A DNA stretch of 64,000 nucleotides from contig NZ_QTSU01000002.1 of assembly GCF_003382365.1 (NCBI RefSeq), positions 434,001-498,000 on the forward strand. Reading direction: 5' to 3'. A program made the position numbers and the translations under genes. Below, piece by piece: positions 23,890 to 32,275 of this stretch (positions within the stretch are counted from its first letter, which is position 1; every line of letters starts with the position of its first letter). This DNA comes from Lysobacter silvisoli (lineage in GTDB: Bacteria; Pseudomonadota; Gammaproteobacteria; Xanthomonadales; Xanthomonadaceae). The notes under the pieces were generated by a model that saw only the letters and a program-made list of their open reading frames with translations, searched no databases and had not been told where the DNA came from.

Positions 23890-24342
23890 TCACTGCGAAA
23901 TGGTGAACTTGCCGAAGGCCACGCCCAGATCCCAGCCTTCGCCCTTGCCGGCCAGGGCCAGCGAGACTTCGCCCTTGGTCATGACCTGGGCCTTGCTGGA
24001 TTTGACCGCGCCGGCATGGGCCTCGGCGGTGGCGTAGCTGCCGAGCACGTCGGAAATGCTGCGCACGCCGGCGAACTCGCCCACGCCGTTGTCGATGCGC
24101 GACTTGCCGAAGCTCAGGCCGCCGCCCTTGGCGCTGATCTTCACCGCCATGCTCTGGCCGTTGCTGCAGCTGACCGTGCCGCTGCCGGAATAGGTCTTGT
24201 AGAACGCCGACCAGCCGGCCAGGTTGAAGCGCAGCTTGCAGGTCGGGTTTTCGGCCTGGGCCGGCGGCGCCCATGCGGCGCCCAGGCCGGCGAAGGCGAT
24301 GAGGGCGCTGAGCAGCAAAGGCTTCATGGGATCGGGCTTCAT
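23890..24342 (-). CDS. Secreted hypothetical protein
   Basis: The 150-residue product has a signal peptide (KPLLLSALIAFAGLGAAWAP, cleavage near AQAE). The mature part begins NPTCKLRFNLAGWSAFYKTY, has one probable Cys pair (C34 and C59 by my count), and is glycine-rich in GGGLSFGKSRIDNGVGEFAG. Its C-terminus repeats short glycine strands (EGWDLGVAFGKFTISQ). That resembles beta-rich YSC84-like lipid-binding proteins, but the match is too weak to assign. Two in-frame ATGs (24342 and 24327) could start it. Confidence 0.6.
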   Translation of the reverse strand: MKPDPMKPLLLSALIAFAGLGAAWAPPAQAENPTCKLRFNLAGWSAFYKTYSGSGTVSCSNGQSMAVKISAKGGGLSFGKSRIDNGVGEFAGVRSISDVLGSYATAEAHAGAVKSSKAQVMTKGEVSLALAGKGEGWDLGVAFGKFTISQ

Positions 24343-24412
24343 AGGAGCGGCTCCGGGCGGACAGGGGCGCAGGCTAGCACCGAATGCGGCGGCCGGCTGC
24401 GGCCGCACGCGA

Positions 24413-24440
24413 GGCCGGCGCCGCAAGTGCGGCGCCGGCC
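24413..24440 (-). terminator. Terminator-like hairpin
   Basis: Perfect 12-base arms GGCCGGCGCCGC and GCGGCGCCGGCC flank an AAGT loop. The hairpin lies 9 bases past the stop of the 24450-24911 gene, with no T-tract, so it may act as a weak terminator or an mRNA-stabilising stem. Confidence 0.6.
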
Positions 24441-24449
24441 GGTCGTGCA

Positions 24450-24911
24450 TCAGTCGTCGTCGCGCCAGCGGCGGTCGTAACGATCGTAGTAGCGGTTGTC
24501 GTAGCGGCGATCGTAACGGGCGTCGTAATAGCGGTTGTCGTAGCGACGGTCGTAACGGGCGTCGTAGTACTCGGTCTTGCACTTGCCGTGCTTGTTGCAG
24601 TTCGCCCGGTTGTAGGGGCGGTTGTTGTAGTAGCCGTAAGCGTTACCGTACGGCGGCGAGTGACGCGGCACGTTGCGGTAATAGGTGGGGCGGCCGTAGC
24701 GGTCGCGAACCACGATCAGGCGGTCGTCGTAACCGTAATTGCCGTAGCGGTAGTACGGCGTGTTGCCGCGCATGATGACGTCGGCAACGTTCACGATCAC
24801 GCGGGCCAGGTCGTCGTCGCTCTGGGCCCGCGCGGTCGCCGGCGCCAGCGCGGCCGCGCCGAGACCGGCGGCCAGGGCAGCCGGGGCGAGCCATCGGGTC
24901 AGTGCGCTCAT
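24450..24911 (-). CDS. Secreted Tyr/Arg/Asp-rich repeat protein
   Basis: The 153-residue product has a signal peptide (MSALTRWLAPAALAAGLGAA, cleavage near ARAQ). A short N-terminal region (DDLARVIVNVADVIMRGNTP) is followed by a Tyr/Gly/Asn/Arg-rich stretch with one Cys pair (C-N-K-H-G-K-C). The C-terminus ends in repeats of Y-Y-D-A-R-Y-D-R-R-Y-D-N-R. Its overall appearance is that of a secreted disordered or beta-rich polymer-binding protein, as found in xanthomonads. No enzyme motif is seen. RBS GGAGAACGAG precedes the ATG. Confidence 0.7.
   Translation of the reverse strand: MSALTRWLAPAALAAGLGAAALAPATARAQSDDDLARVIVNVADVIMRGNTPYYRYGNYGYDDRLIVVRDRYGRPTYYRNVPRHSPPYGNAYGYYNNRPYNRANCNKHGKCKTEYYDARYDRRYDNRYYDARYDRRYDNRYYDRYDRRWRDDD
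24491..24568. repeat. Tandem 39-base coding repeat
   Basis: Two 39-base units (24491-24529 and 24530-24568) differ at a few positions, with a partial third copy toward the C-terminus of the gene. Each encodes 13 residues rich in Tyr, Asp and Arg. Copy number could vary between strains. Confidence 0.85.
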
Positions 24912-25042
24912 CTCGTTCTCCTCATCGCCCGCACCATTGCGGGCACGGTGCGACGATGCGACCGCGAGGGTGAACGCGTTTGTAATCCGGACGCTGGCGG
25001 CGGGTTTCGCTCAGCCGCCGTTGGGCGGCCGTCGTCGGGCGT

Positions 25043-25780
25043 TCAGGCGAGCGCGGCGAGCGCCAATTCGCGGACCGCGGCCGGCAGCGCGGGGGCGCCG
25101 TCCACGCGACGCAGGCGCGGCTCGTCGGCGGCGATTTCGGCCTCGTTCTCGTGCGCCCAGGTGGTGTGGTACTGCATGTGCACGCCCCAGCCACCCAAGG
25201 CCAGCACCGGCGCGATGTCCGAGCGCAGCGAATTGCCGATCATCGCGAACTGCTGCGGCGGCAGACCGAATTCCTCGAACAGCCGCGCATAGGTCGCCGC
25301 GTCCTTCTCGCTGACGATCTCGATGCGGCGGAACAGGTCGGCCAGGCCGCACTGGCGCACCTTGGCTTCCTGGTGGAACAGGTCGCCCTTGGTGATCAGC
25401 ACCACGTCGAATTCGGAGGCGATCTCGCGCACCGCCTCGGGGATGCCGGGCAGCAGTTCCACCGGGTGGCGCAGCAAGTCCTTGCCCAGCTCGACGATGC
25501 GGTGCAGGTCGGCGGCGCTGATGCGCTGCTGGGTGATGTCCACCGCCGCCTCGATCATCGACAGCACCATGCCCTTCACGCCGTAGCCGAACAGGGCGAT
25601 GTTGCGCTTCTCGGTCTCGTACAAGCGCTGCAGCGCGCCGGACTGGTGCAGGTCGACGTAGCCGCCGACGATGCGTTCGAAGTCGAGCTGGGCTTCGTCG
25701 AAATAATCCTGGCTGCGCCAGAGGGTGTCGTCGGCGTCGAAGCCGACCAGCCGGATGCCGGCCGAGTCGTTGCGGTTCAT
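25043..25780 (-). CDS. HAD-superfamily hydrolase (phosphatase-like)
   Basis: The 245-residue cytosolic protein carries HAD motif I LVGFDADDTLWRSQDYFDEA (nucleophile D in FDADDT), a helical cap (about 40-110: FERIVGGYVDLHQSGAL), motif II DVVLITKGDLFHQEAK and motif IV FAMIGNSLRSDIAPVLALGG. The conserved Lys is likely K in SEKDAATY. Length and architecture match the phosphatase subgroup of HAD (YjjG-like), but the substrate is unknown. The start at 25780 is favoured over an in-frame upstream Met because the upstream part reads as untranslated, proline-rich sequence. Confidence 0.88.
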   Translation of the reverse strand: MNRNDSAGIRLVGFDADDTLWRSQDYFDEAQLDFERIVGGYVDLHQSGALQRLYETEKRNIALFGYGVKGMVLSMIEAAVDITQQRISAADLHRIVELGKDLLRHPVELLPGIPEAVREIASEFDVVLITKGDLFHQEAKVRQCGLADLFRRIEIVSEKDAATYARLFEEFGLPPQQFAMIGNSLRSDIAPVLALGGWGVHMQYHTTWAHENEAEIAADEPRLRRVDGAPALPAAVRELALAALA

Positions 25781-25823
25781 GCGCGCATTATGCCGCGCCG
25801 GCGCGCTGGGCCGATACCGCAAC

Positions 25824-25851
25824 AGGAAGGGCGGCCGTAGCCGCCCTTCCT
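25824..25851. terminator. Bidirectional-looking hairpin
   Basis: The arms AGGAAGGGCGG and CCGCCCTTCCT surround a six-base loop in the gap between the HAD gene and the EF-hand gene. The hairpin follows the stop codon of the EF-hand gene, so it would terminate that transcript. Confidence 0.6.
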
Positions 25852-25895
25852 CCGCAGGGGAGTCCACACCCCTGTAAACGGTAGCGATGTTGCGC

Positions 25896-26288
25896 TTAGC
25901 CGCCGTGCTGGCCGGTCTTGCCGGTCTGGGCCTTGGCGACGTAGGCCTTGTATTCCTCGGCGGTCAGCGCGCCGTCGGCGTTGCTGTCGGCCTTGTCGAA
26001 GACCTGGGTCAGCGCCGGCACGGCCTCGGCCTCGGCCTTGCTCAGGCTGCCGTTCTTGTCGGCGTCCACGTCGTTCCAGCTCTTCTTCTGCGGAGCGGCG
26101 GCGGTGGCCGCCGGAGCGGCAGGCGTAGCCGGAGTCGCGGCCGGGTCGCTGGTCTGGGCGGCGTCGGCGCTCTGCGCCTGATCGGCCGGCGGAGCCTGCT
26201 CGGCTTCCTGGGCGAAGGCCATCGGCGCGGACAGCGCGGCGGCGAGGGCGAAAGCACCGATCAGCGACTTGCGGGACAGGGTATTCAT
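25896..26288 (-). CDS. Secreted EF-hand protein, Ala-rich
   Basis: The 130-residue product has a signal peptide (MNTLSRKSLIGAFALAAALS, cleavage near AFAQ). An Ala/Pro/Gln-rich linker (about 28-70) leads to two EF-hand loops: DVDADKNGSLSKAE and DSNADGALTAEE. It resembles the EF-hand protein at 22234-22572 in order of parts and may be a distant paralogue. The start at 26288 is the only Met that gives a good signal peptide. Probably it binds calcium outside the cytoplasm; no enzymatic domain is seen. Confidence 0.85.
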   Translation of the reverse strand: MNTLSRKSLIGAFALAAALSAPMAFAQEAEQAPPADQAQSADAAQTSDPAATPATPAAPAATAAAPQKKSWNDVDADKNGSLSKAEAEAVPALTQVFDKADSNADGALTAEEYKAYVAKAQTGKTGQHGG

Positions 26289-26608
26289 GGGGCGATCTCT
26301 CCTGGAGTTGATGTGCTGCGCAGGTGTCGTGTTGCTTGGGGGCCACCGCACGACTGCACCTTGCCCAGGCACGTCTGAACCGATCGCGCGCTGCGAGCGT
26401 TAAAGCTACGTTCGCTTAACCACTGGCCGCGGCAATGCGGTTAGGCGCCCACCGCTTGCGGCGTCGAAACGTGACGTAGCGCGGCTTTGCGCGGCGCACG
26501 ACCATGCCGGATGTGGCTGAACCAAACACAACGTTTACGAATGCGGCGGTGCACGCATGGGCTGATGTATGCGTTTGCATTCGATGGCGCACCGCATCGC
26601 GGTGCCGC
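26289..26608. other. Intergenic stretch without a recognised feature
   Basis: About 320 bases separate two minus-strand genes. I see no gene, hairpin or repeat of the families in this window. A short AT-rich segment (AACCAAACACAACGTTTACGA) near 26520 could hold a promoter or operator. Confidence 0.4.
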
Positions 26609-27742
26609 TCAGGCCGATTCGATGCGTATTTCGTGCGTTACACCGGGCGCGAAAGTGGCCAGGCAGTGTTCGGCTTCGGCGGCGAGCGCGGCGCGCTCGG
26701 GTTTCTTCAGCGCGGCGAAGGGCGCGATGGTCACGGATGTCGCGCCGGGCTCGCGCTGCAGGCTCCAAGTGCCGCGCACGAAGCCGTCCAGCAGCACGGT
26801 GGCGCGGACGATGCCGTTGCGGGTGAACACCGCGTCCTTGTGGCGGGCATCGAGCACGCGCGTGCGGTCGGCGTGGGCGAGCAGCAGATTGTCGAAATCG
26901 GCGACTAGCCGCGCGGGAGCGGGGGTGTCGGCGTCCGGCAGCGTCCGGTCGGCCAGATCGAACAGTTCCTCGCCGTCGGGGCCGCGGTAGCCGCGCAACT
27001 GCGGGCGCAGGCGCTGGACGATGGCGCGCACGCCTTGCAGGCCGGACCAGGTGGCGATGTCGCGCACGCTGGCGGGACCGAACGCGGCCAGGTAGCGCAG
27101 CACCATGGCATCGGCGGCGTCGGCTTCGGCCAGGCTTTGGCCCAGCCATTGGGCCGCTGGTGCGAAGCAAGCCTGCTGGTGCGAATCCCAGACCCCAGCC
27201 GGCGGCACATGCACCAGTGCGGCCACACCGCGTACCCAACGCGCCATCGCCGAGGCATCGCCCTGCGGCCAGCGGCCCTGCAGCGCGGCGCCCAGGGCGG
27301 TGGCGTTGAGCGCTTGCGCGGACAGCAGTTCCAGGCCGGACAGGCTCAGCGCCTGCAGGTCCATGTGCTTGACCGCCTTGCCTTGGTCGCTGTGCAGGAA
27401 CAGGCGCTGCAGCATGGGCGTCAGCGTGGCGCGCCAGGCCAGGTAATCGGCGGCGCTGACCAGGTGCAGGGTACCGCGCATCATGGTGGCGCGCACCACT
27501 TGCCGTTGCTGCATCAGCTCGGTGAGGCGTTCGGGGCGGAAGTCGCGCAGGCGCGACCACAGGCCCAGGTAAGGCGGGTTGGGCGCTTGGGCTTGCAGGC
27601 CGCCCAATTGTTCGATCATCGCCACCGGCGACGCGCCAGTGCGTTCGAGCAGGCCCTGCCGCTGCAGCAGGGCGCGGTTCAAGGCGCGTAGCGATAGTAC
27701 GGCGCCTTCGCCGGTGTTGGCTGCGCGGGGCTGGGCGGGCAT
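26609..27742 (-). CDS. Winged-helix DNA-binding domain protein (HTH_42-type)
   Basis: The 377-residue protein resembles the winged-helix family that includes E. coli YcaQ-type DNA glycosylases. Tell-tale segments include GGLQAQAPNPPYLGLWSRLR near the N-terminus, RATMMRGTLHLVSAADYLAW, the later WSGLQGVRAIVQRLRPQL region, VLLDGFVRGTWSLQREPGAT and the C-terminal HEIRIES. Some relatives unhook interstrand crosslinks, but that activity cannot be read here. The start at 27742 is chosen because the longer reading would cross two family B repeats, which are non-coding elsewhere. Confidence 0.8.
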   Translation of the reverse strand: MPAQPRAANTGEGAVLSLRALNRALLQRQGLLERTGASPVAMIEQLGGLQAQAPNPPYLGLWSRLRDFRPERLTELMQQRQVVRATMMRGTLHLVSAADYLAWRATLTPMLQRLFLHSDQGKAVKHMDLQALSLSGLELLSAQALNATALGAALQGRWPQGDASAMARWVRGVAALVHVPPAGVWDSHQQACFAPAAQWLGQSLAEADAADAMVLRYLAAFGPASVRDIATWSGLQGVRAIVQRLRPQLRGYRGPDGEELFDLADRTLPDADTPAPARLVADFDNLLLAHADRTRVLDARHKDAVFTRNGIVRATVLLDGFVRGTWSLQREPGATSVTIAPFAALKKPERAALAAEAEHCLATFAPGVTHEIRIESA

Positions 27743-27825
27743 GGGGGCTCCTGTTTGTCGGGATGATACGGGAGCGGGTTGTGGGGGCGGGCGTGGGTGA
27801 CGACCCGAGGGTGACGGTTCGCGCG

Positions 27826-27863
27826 CCCTCACCCCAACCCCTCTCCCGTAAACGGGAGAGGGG
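27826..27863. repeat. Family B palindrome, copy 3
   Basis: CCCTCACCCCAACCCCTCTC followed by CCGTAAACGGGAGAGGGG. The unit matches the pair at 3603-3705. Confidence 0.8.
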
Positions 27864-27894
27864 CTAAAGGCTGCAAGCGGCATCGCTTTTGGTT

Positions 27895-27930
27895 CCCTCT
27901 CCCGCCTGCGGGAGAGGGTTAGGGTGAGGG
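27895..27930. repeat. Family B palindrome, copy 4 (inverted)
   Basis: CCCTCTCCCGCCTGCGGGAG AGGGTTAGGGTGAGGG is the inverse partner of the copy at 27826-27863. The two are separated by about 30 bases, just as in the pair near trpS. Confidence 0.8.
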
Positions 27931-28011
27931 GGTGAGCGCGTAGCGCGAATGCTTTTGATCTAGGGGGAACCGGTCGCGGCTCACGCCGCTCCTACCCCAA
28001 AGCAGGGCGGA

Positions 28012-28200
28012 TCAGGTGTCGTTTTCGGCGGAGACGGATAGGTCTACTTCGCCCTCTTCGTCGAAGGCCACCGTTACCGTGATCGGGCGGCAGCAGACCT
28101 GGCAGTCTTCGATGTAGGACTGGTCGCCTGCGCTGGCGTCCAGCACCAGGCCGATGGTCTCGCCGCAATACGGACACGACACTTCTACATAGGGCTGCAT
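28012..28200 (-). CDS. CPXCG-motif zinc-ribbon protein
   Basis: The 62-residue protein begins MQPYVEVSCPYCGETIGLVL and contains two C-x2-C pairs: C9-P-Y-C12 and C37-x2-C40 in DCQVCCRPI. This is the CPXCG-motif Cys-rich protein family, a small zinc-ribbon of unknown function that is very common in gammaproteobacteria. The acidic C-terminus (DEEGEVDLSVSAENDT) is typical. The start at 28200 is the only one consistent with family length; the upstream 24 residues of a longer reading are discarded. Confidence 0.88.
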   Translation of the reverse strand: MQPYVEVSCPYCGETIGLVLDASAGDQSYIEDCQVCCRPITVTVAFDEEGEVDLSVSAENDT

Positions 28201-28369
28201 GGCGACCTCCGATAGCTGTGCCTCAACGTTAACACTGCGGCCGTCACACCCCAGTAACCTCGACGCTAGCAAGCTCGCCGCGACGGCCGGGCGTAACCTC
28301 TACGCGATCCGGCCGCCCACCCGCACGGTGCGCGGCGTGGATGCGCACCGGCCACCGTCAGGAGGCCGC

Positions 28370-28873
28370 ATGAAGATCCGCCATGTATTCAGCACGCCCG
28401 ATCTCGACAGCGCGCAAGCGGCGGTCAGCGCCGCGCGCGACGCCGGTGTGCATAACGACGACATCCTGTTGATCGCACGTTCCGACATCGAGCTCGAGTC
28501 CATTCCCAACGATCGCAAGGAAGCCGATACCGACCTGATGCCGGCGGCGCTGCGCGGCGCGGGCATCGGCGGCGCGGCCGGCTTGGCCGCGGGCTTGGCG
28601 GTGGTGGCCGCCACGCCCATCGCCCTGACCCTGGCCGGCGCAGCGGCGGCGGCGATGGCCGGGGCCATGGTCGGCTGCTGGGCGTCGGCGCTGGTGGGTT
28701 CATCGCTGCCCGATCCGATCCGGCGCAAGTTCCACGACGAGATCGAGGCCGGCCGCATTTTGGTGGTGGTGGACGGCAGCAAGGAATTGCTGACCGCCGC
28801 CGAGCCGCGCATCGTCGCCCAGAGCGGCGCCACGCCGCTGCCGTTCGAAGCGCACAAGGCCGCGGTGGCCTAG
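28370..28873 (+). CDS. Glycine-zipper membrane protein, DUF1269-like
   Basis: The 167-residue protein has an N-terminal regulatory-type domain (MKIRHVFSTPDLDSAQAAVSAARDAGVH...; first part shown here is a beta-alpha unit) and a central hydrophobic, glycine-rich hairpin: GAGIGGAAGLAAGLAVVAAT then ALTLAGAAAAAMAGAMVGCW. The C-terminal part (RRKFHDEIEAGRILVVVDGS) returns to the cytoplasm. This architecture is seen in small stress-associated membrane proteins annotated as DUF1269 or DUF3341-like. The exact family is unsure. AGGAGG lies 6 bases before the ATG at 28370. Confidence 0.7.
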   Translation: MKIRHVFSTPDLDSAQAAVSAARDAGVHNDDILLIARSDIELESIPNDRKEADTDLMPAALRGAGIGGAAGLAAGLAVVAATPIALTLAGAAAAAMAGAMVGCWASALVGSSLPDPIRRKFHDEIEAGRILVVVDGSKELLTAAEPRIVAQSGATPLPFEAHKAAVA

Positions 28874-28877
28874 GCCC

Positions 28878-29654
28878 TCAGCGCTTCTTGCCGCGCTTGG
28901 ACTTCGCCGGCTGCGCGGCCAGCGCGCTTCGGTAGCTCTCATGCAGGGCCTGGACCTTGGCGATGTAGGCCTGGGTTTCGCGGTACGGCGGCACGCCGCC
29001 GTAGCGTGCGACCACACCGATGCCGGCGTTATAGGCCGCCGCGGCCAAGGTGAGGTCGCCTTTGTAACGGCGCACCAGGCTCTTGAGATGGCGCGCGCCG
29101 GCGTTGATCGAATCCTGCGCCGAGAACGGATCGGTCACGCCGTATTCCTTGGCCGTGGCCGGCATCAGCTGCATCACGCCCTGCGCGCCCTTGGGCGACA
29201 CCGCGGCGGCATTGAAGCCGCTCTCGGCGTGGGCGATCGCGCGCAGCCAGGCGTCGTCGACGCCGTTGGCCTTGGCCGCAGTGCGGAAGTGTGCGGCGAA
29301 TTTGTCCAACTGCGGTTTGCCGATGTTGCCCAGGCCCACATGCGCGGGCTCGCCCGGCGGCGTTTCCACGGTGAAGGACAGCACCTTGATCGAACCGGGC
29401 AGGTTGCGCGTGCTGTAGACGGTCTGGCCGTCCTGCTGGCGCTCGTACAAGGTGCCGTTGATGACGCCCATCGAGCCCCATAGGTTGGGCACCTTGGCGA
29501 CGTTGTCGTCGAACTCCTTGGCTTCGCAGCGCGAGCCCGGCTCCGGCGCGGTGGACAGACTCACCGTGCCGTCGCGGCCCACGCAGCGGTAGACCTTGCG
29601 CGCGTGCGCGTCGCCGGCGTACGCCAGCGTGAGCGCGACGCCCAGCAGCAGCAC
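28878..29654 (-). CDS. Lytic transglycosylase (SLT domain)
   Basis: The 258-residue product has a signal peptide, a DUF4124-like N-terminal domain (ARKVYRCVGRDGTVSLSTAP) and a C-terminal SLT domain. AIAHAESGFNAAAVSPKGAQ holds the catalytic Glu (HAESGF), followed by GVMQLMPATAKEYGV and NAGARHLKSLVRRYKGDLTL with AAAAYNAGIGVVARYGGVPP. It cleaves the glycan strand of peptidoglycan to 1,6-anhydro-MurNAc ends. No ATG fits; a GTG at 29654 is the first usable start. The basic C-terminus (AKSKRGKKR) is unusual for the family. Confidence 0.92.
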   Translation of the reverse strand: MLLLGVALTLAYAGDAHARKVYRCVGRDGTVSLSTAPEPGSRCEAKEFDDNVAKVPNLWGSMGVINGTLYERQQDGQTVYSTRNLPGSIKVLSFTVETPPGEPAHVGLGNIGKPQLDKFAAHFRTAAKANGVDDAWLRAIAHAESGFNAAAVSPKGAQGVMQLMPATAKEYGVTDPFSAQDSINAGARHLKSLVRRYKGDLTLAAAAYNAGIGVVARYGGVPPYRETQAYIAKVQALHESYRSALAAQPAKSKRGKKR

Positions 29655-29676
29655 GGCCGGCAGGGGCAGGCGCTGG

Positions 29677-30273
29677 TTAATTCGCCGCTCCCGCTTGGAT
29701 CGCCACGACCCGCACGTCGACCTGCTTGCATGCGTTGTCGCGGCAGATGCCGTTGATCCAGGCCTCGCCGTTGCCGAACATCACGCCCTTGCCGCTGACC
29801 GCGAGCTCGGCATAGTTCTGCTTGGCGATGACCTGGGCGATCTCGGGCGTGACGATGCGGTCGTAGGCCGCGGCGAACGCGGCGGCGTCCTTGATCTGGG
29901 TCTGCTTGCCGTCGAGCGTGGCGGCGAACGGATACTCGACCATGCGTGCGACCGCGGCGGCATCGTGCGCGGCCACGGCGCTCTGAAACGCGCGGATCGC
30001 CGGCTCGTACTGCGCGGGATCGCCCAGCACCTGCTCGATGGACTGGTTCACCTGCGACGCGGCCTCGGCGGCCTCGGGCGCCTGCACGGCAGGCGTTGCG
30101 GGTGCGGGTGCGGCGGCAACCGGTGCCGCCGCGGCGTCCGCAGGCGCGGGAGCCGCTGCCGTGGCGTCCGCGGGCGCGGCGGGTTCGGCCGCCGGTACGG
30201 CTGCATCGATACCGGGCTTGCACGCGGCCAGGGCCGCGACGATGGCGGCGGACAGGATCAGCGCTCTCAGCAT
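29677..30273 (-). CDS. Lipoprotein with an uncharacterised C-terminal domain
   Basis: The 198-residue product starts with a lipoprotein signal (MLRALILSAAIVAALAACKP, lipobox LAAC). A long Ala/Pro-rich linker (about 22-75) follows. The C-terminal domain (about 85-198) contains IEQVLGDPAQYEPAIRAFQS, MVEYPFAATLDGKQTQIKDA and WINGICRDNACKQ with one Cys pair, then RVVAIQAGAAN. It is located just upstream of the transglycosylase gene and in the same direction, so both may be transcribed together. I do not recognise the domain; it resembles a SnoaL/NTF2-like or DUF4440-like fold only loosely. Confidence 0.7.
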   Translation of the reverse strand: MLRALILSAAIVAALAACKPGIDAAVPAAEPAAPADATAAAPAPADAAAAPVAAAPAPATPAVQAPEAAEAASQVNQSIEQVLGDPAQYEPAIRAFQSAVAAHDAAAVARMVEYPFAATLDGKQTQIKDAAAFAAAYDRIVTPEIAQVIAKQNYAELAVSGKGVMFGNGEAWINGICRDNACKQVDVRVVAIQAGAAN

Positions 30274-30424
30274 GGTCGGTCTCCTTTGGGGGGCGGCCCG
30301 CCGGGGGCGGGCCGAAGCTTGCGGATAGTAGCGCCGCCATCGTGATCGGCAGCCAACGGCCGGCGCTGGATTCCCGGCCGCCGCCTGGGGCACTCTGCCG
30401 GCTACGCCCCAGCCCGGTGACGCC

Positions 30425-31762
30425 GTGACGCCCCCTCCGACCGAACGCGCCGCGCCGCCGGCCGCCACCGCCCCGGGCACCCTGCGCGCGGTCAGCCGCT
30501 GGCAGTTGCTGGGCCTGTCGATCAACGACGTGATCGGCAGCGGCATCTATCTGCTGCCGGCCACCGCGGCCTTGCTGCTGGGCCCGTCCAGCCTGTGGGC
30601 GGTGCTGCTGGCCGGCGTGGCGGTGAGCCTATTGGTGCTGTGCTACGCGCAGGCGGCCAGCTATTTCGACCAGCCCGGCGGCGGCTACCTGTATGCGCGC
30701 GAGGCCTTCGGCGCCTTCATCGGTTTCGAGGTCGGCTGGATGCTGCTGCTGACCCGCATCGCCACCGCGGCCGCGCTCAGCAACGGTCTGGCCGAGGCGA
30801 TCGCGCGCTATTGGCCGGGCGCGGCCGAAGGTGCGGGGCGCGTGGCGGTGGTCGCCGGATCGCTGGGCCTGCTGGTGCTGATCAACGTGGTCGGCGTGCG
30901 CAGCGCCGCGCGCGCGGGCGTGGTGCTGGCCATCGCCAAGGTGCTGCCGCTGCTGTTGTTCGTGGCCTTGGGCGCGGCGCACGTGGATCTGCTGTTGGTG
31001 GACGCGGCCGGCGACCTCGGCGGCCACGCGATTCCGCTGCGCGACCTGGGGCAGGCCGCCTTGCTGTTGCTGTTCGCCTATGCCGGCTTCGAAAACCTGC
31101 CCGCCGCCGCCGGCGAATACCGCAACCCGCAACGCGACGTGCCGTTCGCGCTGCTGTCGATGATCGCCTGCGTGACCGCGATCTACTTCGCCGTGCAATG
31201 GGTGGCCATGGGCACCCTGCCCGGCCTGGCCCAGTCGAAGACGCCGCTGGCCGACGCGGCCGCGGGCTTCAGCGGCGGCTGGTTGGCGCTGGTGCTGACC
31301 GTAGGCGCGAGCGTGTCGATCCTGGGCACCAACAGCAACACGGTGATGATGGCGCCGCGCTACCTGCTGGCGCTGGCCGGCGACGGCTACGGGCCGCGCG
31401 CGCTGGCGGCCATCCATCCGCGCTTCCGCACGCCGGTGGTGGCGATCCTCTGCATCGGCCTGATTTCGCTGGTGCTGGCGCTGTCGGGTTCGTTCGTGCA
31501 GCTGGCGCTGCTGTCCGTGGTCTCGCGCTTGTGCACCTATCTGGGCACGGCGGTGTCGGTGCTGGTGCTGCGCCGCCGCCACGGCGATCGCCCCGGCGCG
31601 CTGCGTCTGCCGGGCGGGCCGCTGATTCCGATCCTGGCCACGCTGCTGTCGTTGGGGCTGCTGGCCAGCGCGAGCATCGAGAACCTGATCGCCGCGGCGG
31701 TGGCGCTGGTGGTCGGCGCGGGCGTGTACGCCTTGCGGCGCAAGCCCCAACAGGCGCCGTAA
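30425..31762 (+). CDS. APC-superfamily amino acid transporter
   Basis: The 445-residue membrane protein shows the APC signature: LLGLSINDVIGSGIYLLPAT in helix 1, then repeated hydrophobic helices (about 12 expected). It includes YDQPGGGYLYAREAFGAFIG-type helix 2-3 loop residues (FDQPGGGYLYAREAFG is seen), LFAYAGFENLPAAAGEYRNP in helix 6, and TNSNTVMMAPRYLLALAGDG in helix 8. The RYLLALAGDG loop suits cationic or neutral amino acid exchangers. The substrate is not assigned. Translation begins with GTG at 30425; no ATG lies near. It is divergent from the lipoprotein gene. Confidence 0.88.
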   Translation: MTPPPTERAAPPAATAPGTLRAVSRWQLLGLSINDVIGSGIYLLPATAALLLGPSSLWAVLLAGVAVSLLVLCYAQAASYFDQPGGGYLYAREAFGAFIGFEVGWMLLLTRIATAAALSNGLAEAIARYWPGAAEGAGRVAVVAGSLGLLVLINVVGVRSAARAGVVLAIAKVLPLLLFVALGAAHVDLLLVDAAGDLGGHAIPLRDLGQAALLLLFAYAGFENLPAAAGEYRNPQRDVPFALLSMIACVTAIYFAVQWVAMGTLPGLAQSKTPLADAAAGFSGGWLALVLTVGASVSILGTNSNTVMMAPRYLLALAGDGYGPRALAAIHPRFRTPVVAILCIGLISLVLALSGSFVQLALLSVVSRLCTYLGTAVSVLVLRRRHGDRPGALRLPGGPLIPILATLLSLGLLASASIENLIAAAVALVVGAGVYALRRKPQQAP

Positions 31763-31801
31763 CGGCGACCCCGGCCAGGCCGGGGCCGCCATCGATCCCG
31801 C

Positions 31802-32116
31802 TCAGCGCGAGCCGGCGCAGCTCGCGCTGGCGCAGACGTTGCGCTGCTCCATGGTGCGGTTCATGTTCTCGCGGCTGGCGCGCGACGATTCGCGTTCCGC
31901 GGCGCGCTGCGCGGCGGTCTTGCACACGCGCTCGACCTTGTTGCTGCCGATGGCCTTGACCCGTTCGCAGACCATGCGCTCGTCGGCGGGGCGCTCGGCT
32001 GCGGCTTCGGATGCAGCGACGGGAGCCGCTTCCTGAGCAGCGGCCACGGAAGCCGCGGACAGCGCCGCGGTGAGAATGACACTGGCGAACATCGGACTGA
32101 AGCGAAAAGCGCGCAT
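31802..32116 (-). CDS. Secreted hypothetical protein, Ala-rich
   Basis: The 104-residue product has a signal peptide (MRAFRFSPMFASVILTAALS, cleavage near AAAQ). The mature part is Ala/Glu-rich, with RMVCERVKAIGSNKVERVCK and a C-terminal NVCASASCAGSR; four Cys could make two disulphides. The Arg/Glu-rich middle looks helical. No family is recognised. It is convergent with the APC transporter gene and 39 bases from its stop. Confidence 0.6.
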   Translation of the reverse strand: MRAFRFSPMFASVILTAALSAASVAAAQEAAPVAASEAAAERPADERMVCERVKAIGSNKVERVCKTAAQRAAERESSRASRENMNRTMEQRNVCASASCAGSR

Positions 32117-32275
32117 GGTTTCCCTGCCTGCTAAGAGGCCGGACCACCGGCGCGTCCGTCCTGTCGTGAGTAGGCGTGCGCGTCCCCGGTCGCCCCGCCG
32201 GCGCGTGGCCGGCGTTTCGATCCTAAGCGAGCTCGCAGCGGTGAAACCCGCGCACGGCGTTGCCGCCAGATTCGG

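Noticed and set aside
24491-24568. Tandem repeats as a CRISPR array
   Set aside because: The two 39-base units are contiguous without spacers and lie in a coding frame.
26609-27883. Longer start for the winged-helix protein crossing family B repeats
   Set aside because: The added N-terminus is translated from a hairpin that occurs elsewhere as non-coding DNA.
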